Part shown: positions 1-5,081 of the stretch, piece by piece
How positions within the stretch are numbered: position 1 is the stretch's first letter
Layout of the letters: the number at the start of each line of letters is the position of its first letter
DNA from: Armatimonadota bacterium
GTDB lineage: Bacteria; Cloacimonadota; Cloacimonadia; Cloacimonadales; TCS61
Length of the DNA: 5,222 bases
Assembly (NCBI GenBank): GCA_030612605.1
Contig: JAUWNO010000185.1
Location: forward strand, 1 to 5,222
Direction: 5' to 3'
Translations under genes and position numbers: made by a program
The notes under the pieces: generated by a model
Database searches by the model: none
The model's input: the letters and a program-made list of their open reading frames with translations, nothing else
Told to the model about the DNA's origin: nothing

Positions 1-129
1 GCAGTTGATGATTCCGATAAAATATAAAGATATAAAACTTAAAACAAAATACAGATTAGATTTATTAGTTGAAGATAAAGTAATTACAGAATTGAAATCT
101 GTTGAAAAACTAACTCCTGTTCACGAAGC
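1..129 (+). repeat. Exact 129-bp direct repeat of 1840-1968
   Basis: Bases 1-129 match 1840-1968 without a difference. Divergence of about 15 percent starts at base 130 (A versus T at 1969). If 5222 is joined to 1, the exact match lengthens leftward by 13 bases (5210-5222 with 1827-1839) to 142 bp. The tract codes for the nuclease core, including Asp70 and the ExK motif. Confidence 0.95.
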
Positions 130-232
130 ACAGTTAATAACCTATTTAAAACTATCAGGTTATAGAGTTGGATTATTGATAAATTTCAATGAGAAATTGT
201 TAACAAATGGAATAAAAAGAAGAATTGTTTAA
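2..232 (+). CDS. GxxExxY-family PD-(D/E)XK nuclease-like protein, copy 1 (C-terminal part)
   Basis: This is the 3' part of a gene cut by the window start; the first full codon (2-4) corresponds to residue 51 of the complete copy at 1691-2071, and 76 codons remain. An internal TTG/ATG at 5-10 could be mistaken for a start, but the homologous copy reads straight through it. The fragment keeps the nuclease core: the Asp of RLD (codon 59-61), the ExK of TELKS ten residues later, and the QxxxY of AQLITY. The GxxExxY helix would lie upstream. Bases 1-129 are identical to 1840-1968; beyond that, 15 of 103 bases differ but only two residues change (T/I and K/I near the end). The function of the family is not established; a DNA nuclease is inferred from the motifs. 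The 5' part may be the fragment at 5074-5222, which joins in frame. Confidence 0.85.
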   Translation, partial: QLMIPIKYKDIKLKTKYRLDLLVEDKVITELKSVEKLTPVHEAQLITYLKLSGYRVGLLINFNEKLLTNGIKRRIV

Positions 233-237
233 TTTAC

Positions 238-264
238 CTCCGTGCTCTCCGTGAGCTCTGTGGT
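238..264 (+). repeat. Right terminal inverted repeat, element copy 1
   Basis: This 27-bp stretch starts CTCCGTGCTCTCCGTG and ends CTCTGTGGT. It is identical to 2076-2102 and is the near-perfect reverse complement of the left repeats at 1661-1689 and 5044-5072. It begins five bases after the stop of the copy 1 gene and ends just before the purCE ribosome binding site. Confidence 0.9.
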
Positions 265-269
265 AAAAT

Positions 270-275
270 AAGGAG
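270..275 (+). promoter_or_regulatory. Ribosome binding site of purCE
   Basis: AAGGAG lies five bases before the ATG at 281 and fixes the purCE start. It lies just outside the inverted repeat, so purCE keeps its own initiation signal despite the upstream element. Confidence 0.85.
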
Positions 276-280
276 AATTT

Positions 281-1663
281 ATGAATTGTTTAAGACATTT
301 TAATACTCCCCAACTTGAATTGATACATCAAGGAAAGGTTCGGGATAGCTTTAGAATTGATGATGATTCCAGAATGATCGTGGTGACAGACAGGATTTCT
401 TGTTTCGACAAAGTTCTCAAATCAACCATTCCTCACAAAGGTGCTGTATTGAATGGGATTTCCAATTTCTGGTTTGAGAAGACAAAAAATACAATCAATA
501 ATCATTCCATTGAAGTAATCGACCCGAATATCAACTTGGTTAAGGAAGCAATCCCAATCAGGATAGAGATGATAGTTCGAGGATATTTGACCGGTTCGAT
601 GTGGAGAAAATACCAGAAAGGAAAACGAGAATTTTCCGGAGTAAAAGCTACCGATGGATTAAAGAAAAATCAGAGATTCCCTGAACCGATTTTAACACCA
701 ACAACTAAAGAAGAATCTGATAGAGAAATCACACCAGAAGATATTATAAAAGAAGGTTGGACTTCAGAAAAATTATATTCCGAAATGGTAGATATTTCAT
801 TAAGACTTTTTAATTTAGGTTCAAAGATTTTAGAAGAAAGGGGAATTATTTTAGTCGATACAAAATATGAATTCGGTTTAATCGATGATAAATTAATTCT
901 TATCGATGAAATTCACACTCCTGATTCATCAAGATTCTGGAGCAAAGAGGATTATGAAAAAAATCCGGAGAAAGCTGAGCAGATAGACAAAGAATTTGTT
1001 CGTCAGTGGCTTTTGAATAATAAATTTGATGGCAAAATCCCGGATGAATTACCTGACGATATTATAGAAGAAACATCAAAAAAATACTTAGAAATCTTTA
1101 AAATAGTTACGGGGAAGGAGTTTATTAAAACCGGAAATATTAAAAACAGGATTTGTAATAATCTTATTGAAAAAAATATCATTAGAGATGGATATATTTC
1201 AATTATTATGGGTTCACCAAAAGATATTGAGCACTGTAAAAAAATTAAATCCCATCTTGATAAATATAATATTTTTATTGATATGAGAGTGGTTTCAGCT
1301 CATAAAAACGGAGAGCGGATTCCTGAAATTGCAGAAGTTTATAATAATTCCATTGAACCGGGAGTTGTTATTGCTGTTGCTGGAAGATCTAACGGACTCG
1401 GTGGAGCTTTGGCTGCAAACCTGGCTATTCCGGTTATTAACTGCCCTCCTTTCAAAGATAAAATTGATATGATGGTAAATATAAATTCTTCATTAATTAT
1501 GCCATCAAAGACACCCGCTATGACTGTAATTGATGTTAGTTCTGCTGCACTTGCTGCGTTGCGGAGTTTAAATATCAGAAGATTGAAAGATGCTTTTATC
1601 AATGAAATAGTGGATATTAAAGAATCATTGATTAAAGCTGATAAGGAAATCAGGAAATATTAA
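281..1663 (+). CDS. purCE: Bifunctional SAICAR synthetase / class II-like AIR carboxylase (PurC-PurE fusion)
   Basis: A 460-residue cytosolic fusion for two purine steps: carboxylation of AIR to CAIR (C-terminal PurE) and ATP-dependent condensation of CAIR with aspartate to SAICAR (N-terminal PurC). PurC spans about residues 1-281, with GKVRD (18-22), TDRISCFD (36-43), IVRGYLTGS (98-106), PTTKEESD (140-147), the signature LVDTKYEFG (191-199) and DEIHTPDSSRFW (209-220). PurE spans about 304-460, with MGSPKDIEHCKKIK (310-323), SAHK (339-342), AVAGRSNGLGG (365-375) and INCPP (386-390). SAHK and AGRSNGLG replace the SAHR and AGGAAHLPG of ordinary bacterial PurE and resemble animal PAICS, which uses CO2 directly and needs no PurK. 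Domain order also matches PAICS. The start is set by AAGGAG five bases upstream. The stop TAA (1661-1663) coincides with the first bases of the element's left inverted repeat. Confidence 0.96.
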   Translation: MNCLRHFNTPQLELIHQGKVRDSFRIDDDSRMIVVTDRISCFDKVLKSTIPHKGAVLNGISNFWFEKTKNTINNHSIEVIDPNINLVKEAIPIRIEMIVRGYLTGSMWRKYQKGKREFSGVKATDGLKKNQRFPEPILTPTTKEESDREITPEDIIKEGWTSEKLYSEMVDISLRLFNLGSKILEERGIILVDTKYEFGLIDDKLILIDEIHTPDSSRFWSKEDYEKNPEKAEQIDKEFVRQWLLNNKFDGKIPDELPDDIIEETSKKYLEIFKIVTGKEFIKTGNIKNRICNNLIEKNIIRDGYISIIMGSPKDIEHCKKIKSHLDKYNIFIDMRVVSAHKNGERIPEIAEVYNNSIEPGVVIAVAGRSNGLGGALAANLAIPVINCPPFKDKIDMMVNINSSLIMPSKTPAMTVIDVSSAALAALRSLNIRRLKDAFINEIVDIKESLIKADKEIRKY

Positions 1664-1689
1664 CCACAGAGCACACGGAGAACACGGAG
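1661..1689 (+). repeat. Left terminal inverted repeat, element copy 2
   Basis: This 29-bp repeat begins TAACCACAGAGCACACGGAG and is the reverse complement of 2076-2104 except at two positions. It contains an internal periodicity of about 8-9 bases (ACAGAG, ACACGGAG, ACACGGAG). Its first three bases are the stop codon of purCE, and its first GGAG can act as a ribosome binding site for the gene at 1691. Confidence 0.92.
1677..1680 (+). promoter_or_regulatory. Ribosome binding site inside the inverted repeat (copy 2)
   Basis: GGAG at 1677-1680 lies ten bases before the ATG at 1691. A second GGAG (1686-1689) lies only one base before the start, too close to be useful. The element therefore carries its own translation signal within its terminal repeat. 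The same GGAG can pair with CTCC in the right repeat, which could mask it in the transcript. Confidence 0.55.
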
Positions 1690-1690
1690 A

Positions 1691-2071
1691 ATGGGTAAAT
1701 TATTGTATGAAGAATTAACGGATAAGATAATTCGAGCAGCAATCGAAGTTCATAAAATTCTTGGACCTGGATTGCTGGAATCTGCTTATGAAGAATGTTT
1801 TGTATATGAATTGATCAAGATGGATCTATCATTAAAGCAGCAGTTGATGATTCCGATAAAATATAAAGATATAAAACTTAAAACAAAATACAGATTAGAT
1901 TTATTAGTTGAAGATAAAGTAATTACAGAATTGAAATCTGTTGAAAAACTAACTCCTGTTCACGAAGCTCAATTGATAACATACCTTAAATTGTCCGGTT
2001 ATAGAGTCGGGTTATTGATAAATTTCAATGAGAAATTGTTAATAAATGGAATAATAAGAAGAATTGTATAA
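1691..2071 (+). CDS. GxxExxY-family PD-(D/E)XK nuclease-like protein, copy 2 (complete)
   Basis: A complete 126-residue protein without signal peptide or membrane segment. The N-terminal helix carries the motif that names the family (recalled as TIGR04256, Pfam PDDEXK_3): Gly27-x-x-Glu30-x-x-Tyr33 in GPGLLESAY. The core follows as Asp70 in YRLD, Glu80-x-Lys82 in TELKS, and Gln94-x-x-x-Tyr98 in AQLITY. This order (helix Glu, Asp, ExK, QxxxY) is that of RecB/Cas4-like PD-(D/E)XK nucleases, so a metal-dependent DNA nuclease is inferred; no activity or biological role is established to my knowledge. The start ATG follows an inverted-repeat-borne GGAG by ten bases and begins MGKLLYE like copy 3. 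Differences from the other copies are mostly synonymous. The gene lies 27 bases after the purCE stop and 48 bases before purD, probably on the operon transcript. Confidence 0.92.
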   Translation: MGKLLYEELTDKIIRAAIEVHKILGPGLLESAYEECFVYELIKMDLSLKQQLMIPIKYKDIKLKTKYRLDLLVEDKVITELKSVEKLTPVHEAQLITYLKLSGYRVGLLINFNEKLLINGIIRRIV

Positions 2072-2075
2072 TTAC

Positions 2076-2104
2076 CTCCGTGCTCTCCGTGAGCTCTGTG
2101 GTTA
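2076..2104 (+). repeat. Right terminal inverted repeat, element copy 2
   Basis: This 29-bp repeat begins CTCCGTGCTCTCCGTG and ends GTGGTTA. It pairs with 1661-1689 at 27 of 29 positions, and its first 27 bases are identical to 238-264. It lies four bases after the nuclease-like gene's stop and six bases before the purD ribosome binding site. No run of T follows, so it does not look like an intrinsic terminator. Confidence 0.92.
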
Positions 2105-2110
2105 GAAAAA

Positions 2111-2114
2111 GAGG
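2111..2114 (+). promoter_or_regulatory. Ribosome binding site of purD
   Basis: GAGG in the context AAAAAGAGGT lies five bases before the ATG at 2120. It lies outside the element's right repeat, so the element leaves purD initiation intact. Confidence 0.7.
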
Positions 2115-2119
2115 TTAAT

Positions 2120-3361
2120 ATGAAAATTGCAGTAATCGGCTCAGGTGGTAGGGAACACGCTATTGCCTGGAAATTGAATCAAAGTGAATTAGCAGAAAAA
2201 GTATTTGTAATTCCCGGAAATGGTGGAACTGAAAATAATGTTCCAATATATGTGAATGATTTTGATGAGATTAAGAAATTCTGTAAATTAGAGAAAATAG
2301 AATTAATTATTGTAGGACCGGAAGATCCGTTGGTGAACGGAATTGTTGATTACTTTTCAGATACTTCTATAAAAGTTTTTGGTCCTGATAAAGCTGCTGC
2401 TCAATTGGAAGGTTCAAAGATATCTGCTAAGAAATTTATGAAGAAATATGGTGTATCAACAGGAGATTTTGAAGAATTTAATAAGATAAATTCTGCTATG
2501 AAATTCATTAAAAAAATTAAAGGAAATTGCGTTATTAAATACGATGGACTCGCAGCAGGAAAAGGTGTTTATGTTTGCTCTACAATTAAAGAAGCAGAAG
2601 ATGCATTAATTGAACTAAAAGAAAAATATGGGGAAGATGTACACTTATTAGTCGAAGAAAAATTAATCGGTTCAGAACTCTCGATCCTTGCTTTTACCGA
2701 TGGAGAAAACTACCAAGTATTACTTCCTTCACAGGATCACAAACAACTTCTCGATGGAGATAAAGGACCGAATACAGGCGGAATGGGAGCATTTTGTCCG
2801 GTTCCGTTTTACACCGAAGATCTGAAAAAACTAATCGAAGAAGAGATCATCAAACCTACGATTGCAGGATTGAAAAAAGAAAATTTCAATTACAAAGGTG
2901 TGATTTATTTTGGATTGATGATAACCAAAAGTGGTCCTAAAGTTCTGGAATATAATGTTCGGCTTGGAGATCCGGAAACGGAAGTTGTTCTCCCTGCTTT
3001 TAAAGGAGATTTGCTGGAACTTGTTCTTTCCTGTTTTGATGGGACTTTGAAAGATTTTAAGATAGAATTTAATGATGGCTACTTTGTGGATGTTGTTTTA
3101 GCTTCCGGAGGATATCCGAAAGCATATCAAAAAGGATACGAGATCACAGGTTTGGAAGATGTTTCCGATGAAACACTGATCTTCCACGCAGGTACAAAAA
3201 AAACGAATAGTAAAATTATTACGAATGGAGGACGAGTTCTAAATATTATTGTTAACCGGAAAACACTTGAAAAAGCTATAGATAAAGTTTACAATGAATG
3301 TGAGTTGATTAAATTCGAAGGCAAGTATTATCGAGGAGATATTGGAACTAGAAATTCATAA
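2120..3361 (+). CDS. purD: Phosphoribosylamine-glycine ligase (GAR synthetase)
   Basis: This cytosolic enzyme joins 5-phosphoribosylamine to glycine with ATP, giving GAR, the second step of purine synthesis. At 413 residues it is near the usual length of about 420-430. The N domain opens with IGSGGREHA (6-14) and PGNGGT (32-37); IVGPEDPLV (64-72) and FGP...AAQLEGSK (87-100) follow. The ATP-grasp region includes IKYDGLAAGKGV (139-150), SQDHK (204-208), GPNTGGMGA (216-224) and the metal and phosphate motif NVRLGDPETE (279-288). The C-terminal region has LASGGYP (327-333), HAGTK (356-360), TNGGRVL (368-374) and a terminal RGDIG (405-409). All landmark motifs of an active enzyme are present. The product feeds PurN, encoded downstream; 21 bases separate this gene from the radical SAM gene that follows, so they are likely co-transcribed. 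Confidence 0.97.
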   Translation: MKIAVIGSGGREHAIAWKLNQSELAEKVFVIPGNGGTENNVPIYVNDFDEIKKFCKLEKIELIIVGPEDPLVNGIVDYFSDTSIKVFGPDKAAAQLEGSKISAKKFMKKYGVSTGDFEEFNKINSAMKFIKKIKGNCVIKYDGLAAGKGVYVCSTIKEAEDALIELKEKYGEDVHLLVEEKLIGSELSILAFTDGENYQVLLPSQDHKQLLDGDKGPNTGGMGAFCPVPFYTEDLKKLIEEEIIKPTIAGLKKENFNYKGVIYFGLMITKSGPKVLEYNVRLGDPETEVVLPAFKGDLLELVLSCFDGTLKDFKIEFNDGYFVDVVLASGGYPKAYQKGYEITGLEDVSDETLIFHAGTKKTNSKIITNGGRVLNIIVNRKTLEKAIDKVYNECELIKFEGKYYRGDIGTRNS

Positions 3362-3367
3362 AATATA

Positions 3368-3374
3368 AAGGGGA
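3368..3374 (+). promoter_or_regulatory. Ribosome binding site of the KamA-like gene
   Basis: AAGGGGA lies eight bases before the ATG at 3383, in the 21-base gap after purD. It supports this start rather than a later one. Confidence 0.75.
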
Positions 3375-3382
3375 AATTAACT

Positions 3383-4480
3383 ATGTGGAGAAATGAGTTA
3401 AAACAGAACATAACATCAATTAAAGAACTTAAAAAACATTTTCGGCTAACTAAGCAGGAAGAAATCCATTTTAAAAAATTAGTAAAACGTCACCCGATGA
3501 GTATAACACAATACTACTTAAAACTGATAGATTTTGAAAACCCTGATGATCCAATAAAAAAAATGGTGATACCTTCTGTAGAAGAAAAAAATCTTTCCGG
3601 TTCGTACGATACCGGCGGCGAGAAATCGAATACAAAATTCTTAGGATTTCAACATAAATATAACCAAACAGCACTCATCTTAGCAACTAATAAATGTGCA
3701 AGTTATTGTCGCTTCTGTTTTCGCAAAAGAATGGTGGGAAAATCTACCAAAGAAGTTATTAAAAATTTCAAACAAGCAACAGAGTATATTCGGCATCATG
3801 AAGAGATCAATAATGTTCTTATTACCGGTGGAGATCCACTAATGTTGGAAACAGGAATAATCCGCAAATTTTTGGTGGAATTGGAAGATATTCAACATCT
3901 TGATTTTATTCGATTTGGAACTAAAATGCCTGTGTTCCTACCAAATAGAATTCTTAAAGATGAGGAATTATTAATATTATTCCGAAGATATGCAAAATAT
4001 AAAAAGCAAATATATCTGGTTATTCAAATTGATCATCCAAATGAAATTACTAACGAGCTTAAAAGAGCGGCTAGAAAGTTACTTCGAGCTGGAGTAATAA
4101 TAAATAATCAGACTGTTCTATTGAAAGGTGTGAATGATAATCCGGAAATTATGGCAAACTTACAAAAAAAATTGGTTTCTATCGGGATAAATCCATATTA
4201 TGTTTTCCAATGTAGACCGGTGAAAAGGGTTAAATATAACTTCCAGGTATCCCTGTTTAAAGGTATTAAGATAGTGGAAGAAGCAAAAACAAGGTTGAGC
4301 GGTCACGGAAAACGGTTTAAATATGTGATGTCGCATAAAACAGGGAAGATAGAAATACTTGGGATTATGAACTATGAAATTTATTTTAAATATCATCAGG
4401 CAAAAGACCCCAAAAATAGTGGTAAATTCTTCAAGAAGAAATTGATCAAAACTGCCTGTTGGCTTGATGAGCTTCATTAA
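3383..4480 (+). CDS. KamA/EpmB-family radical SAM protein (lysine 2,3-aminomutase-like)
   Basis: A 365-residue radical SAM enzyme of the lysine 2,3-aminomutase family. The cluster motif CxxxCxxC is Cys105, Cys109 and Cys112 in CASYCRFCFRKR. TGGDPL (148-153), LLKGVND (246-252) and YYVFQCRPV (272-280) match family landmarks. In true KamA the Asp of GVND helps bind lysine and a PGGGGK loop supplies the PLP lysine. Here that loop is absent; the equivalent region reads SGHGKRFKYVMSHKTGKIE (306-324), with Lys322 the best candidate by position. It is shorter than KamA (about 416) and longer than EpmB (about 340). The substrate is therefore open: lysine, an EF-P lysine or another amine. Its place between purD (21 bases) and purN (one base) implies co-expression with purine synthesis, but no pathway link is known to me. 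A related aminomutase-like clade of unknown function is the safest assignment. Confidence 0.88.
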   Translation: MWRNELKQNITSIKELKKHFRLTKQEEIHFKKLVKRHPMSITQYYLKLIDFENPDDPIKKMVIPSVEEKNLSGSYDTGGEKSNTKFLGFQHKYNQTALILATNKCASYCRFCFRKRMVGKSTKEVIKNFKQATEYIRHHEEINNVLITGGDPLMLETGIIRKFLVELEDIQHLDFIRFGTKMPVFLPNRILKDEELLILFRRYAKYKKQIYLVIQIDHPNEITNELKRAARKLLRAGVIINNQTVLLKGVNDNPEIMANLQKKLVSIGINPYYVFQCRPVKRVKYNFQVSLFKGIKIVEEAKTRLSGHGKRFKYVMSHKTGKIEILGIMNYEIYFKYHQAKDPKNSGKFFKKKLIKTACWLDELH

Positions 4481-4481
4481 T

Positions 4482-5081
4482 ATGAAAAAAAAAATTGCAA
4501 TCCTCATTTCCGGTCGCGGCAGCAATATGAAAACGATTATAAAGAATGTTGAAGATAGTATTCTTAAAGAACTTTGCGAAGTAATGGTTGTTTTTTCTAA
4601 TAAAAAAGATGCTCCCGGACTTGAAATTGCAAAAAGCTTGGGGATCTCTACAAAAGTCATCGAATCCAAAGGAAAGAAGCGCTCGACATACAATAAATTA
4701 CTGTTTGATTATCTTGATGAATTGAATCCCGATTACATTATTTTAGCAGGTTATATGAAGATAATCAGTTCCGATGTTGTTCAGAGGTTTAGAAACAGAA
4801 TCATTAATATCCATCCCGCTGATACAGCTTTACATCAGGGATTGCACGGTTATGAATGGGCATTTGAAAATAAAATGGAATCTACAAAGATAACGGTTCA
4901 TTTCGTGGACGAAGAACTCGACACGGGAAAGGTAATTGCGAAAAGAGAAGTCGATATTTCGGATTGTGGAACAATCGAAGAAGTTGAGCAGAAAGGATTG
5001 AAAGTCGAGCATCAGTTTTATAGTGAATGTTTGAAGAAAATATTAACCACAGAGCACACGGAGAGCACAGAGAATGGGTAA
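4482..5081 (+). CDS. purN: Phosphoribosylglycinamide formyltransferase (GAR transformylase), with element-encoded tail
   Basis: PurN transfers a formyl group from 10-formyltetrahydrofolate to GAR, the third purine step, in the cytosol. The chosen ATG gives MKKKIAILISGRGSN, the usual N-terminus (phosphate loop GRGSN 11-15), one base after the preceding stop; TTG 4464 or ATG 4467 would add six or five residues inside that gene. Only a weak GATGAG precedes it, suggesting translational coupling. FSNKKDAPGLEIA (38-50) and ILAGYMKIIS (87-96) match the family. The catalytic Asn109 and His111 (NIHP) and Asp147 (EELDTG) are present. The substrate loop after NIHP reads ADTALHQGLHGYEWAF instead of the common SLLPKYPG type, a distinct subgroup. 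The last 11 residues (TTEHTESTENG) are encoded by the left inverted repeat and start region of element copy 3, so they are not ancestral PurN. A run of ten A follows the start codon. Confidence 0.95.
   Translation: MKKKIAILISGRGSNMKTIIKNVEDSILKELCEVMVVFSNKKDAPGLEIAKSLGISTKVIESKGKKRSTYNKLLFDYLDELNPDYIILAGYMKIISSDVVQRFRNRIINIHPADTALHQGLHGYEWAFENKMESTKITVHFVDEELDTGKVIAKREVDISDCGTIEEVEQKGLKVEHQFYSECLKKILTTEHTESTENG
5044..5072 (+). repeat. Left terminal inverted repeat, element copy 3
   Basis: This 29-bp repeat begins TAACCACAGAGCACACGGAG and differs from 1661-1689 at only two positions near its right end. It is preceded by the same bases ATAT as copy 2. It is the reverse complement of 238-266 at 26 of 29 positions. 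Unlike copy 2, the upstream gene (purN) is in a frame that reads through its TAA. Confidence 0.9.
5060..5063 (+). promoter_or_regulatory. Ribosome binding site inside the inverted repeat (copy 3)
   Basis: GGAG ten bases before the ATG at 5074, the same spacing as copy 2. The second GGAG of copy 2 is CAGAG here, which suggests that the ten-base-spaced GGAG is the one that matters. Confidence 0.55.

Larger units (their letters stand above)
1..264 (+). mobile_element. Terminal-inverted-repeat element carrying GxxExxY gene, copy 1 (right part)
   Basis: This is the right end of the same unit seen complete at 1661-2104: the end of the nuclease-like gene, a 5-base spacer after its stop, then the right inverted repeat. 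The left end lies outside the window, or at 5044-5222 if the sequence is circular. It sits directly upstream of the purCE ribosome binding site. Calling it a mobile element is an inference from repetition and inverted ends; no transposase is present. Confidence 0.7.
1661..2104 (+). mobile_element. Complete 444-bp inverted-repeat element carrying a GxxExxY nuclease-like gene, copy 2
   Basis: The unit consists of a 29-bp left inverted repeat (1661-1689), one base, a 126-codon gene (1691-2071), a 4-base spacer and a 29-bp right inverted repeat (2076-2104) matching the left at 27 of 29 positions. Partial copies of the same unit occur at 1-264 and 5044-5222, all in the same orientation and all at junctions of the purine operon. 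No clear target-site duplication is visible: the left flank is ...GAAATAT and the right flank is GAAAAAG... . There is no transposase or integrase, so movement would depend on the nuclease-like protein itself or on a factor acting in trans. Mobility is inferred; the inverted repeats and copy number are seen directly. Confidence 0.8.

Noticed and set aside
5..232. A complete 75-residue gene starting at TTG 5
   Set aside because: The full-length copy at 1691-2071 shows these codons are internal (residues 52-126), so this is a truncated gene rather than a short one.
1339..1602. Minus-strand frame of 87 codons inside purCE
   Set aside because: It lies antisense to the conserved PurE domain and shows no recognisable motif; it is a shadow of the coding strand.
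1661..1689. CRISPR array or REP-type repeat array
   Set aside because: Repeats occur as opposing pairs around a gene, not as regularly spaced direct repeats with unique spacers.
2076..2104. Right inverted repeat as a transcription terminator
   Set aside because: It has no strong local hairpin of its own and no following T run, and purD downstream has no visible promoter, which suggests readthrough.
1650..2112. Target-site duplication around element copy 2
   Set aside because: TTA occurs near both outer ends (TTAACCAC and GTGGTTA), but those bases also belong to the inverted repeat itself. The true flanks do not match, so no duplication can be claimed.
3471..3674. Minus-strand frame of 67 codons inside the KamA-like gene
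   Set aside because: Antisense to a well-supported gene, with no motif and no ribosome binding site noted.
4485..4494. Run of ten A after the purN start as programmed slippage
   Set aside because: The zero frame gives a normal PurN without any shift, so slippage is unnecessary; at most it is a site of indel error.
4160..4693. Minus-strand frame of 177 codons across the KamA-like/purN junction
   Set aside because: Long but antisense to two conserved genes. Its Phe- and Ile-rich content is what the complement of Lys-rich coding gives.
4830..5012. Minus-strand frame of 60 codons inside purN
   Set aside because: Antisense to the conserved catalytic half of PurN; no support.
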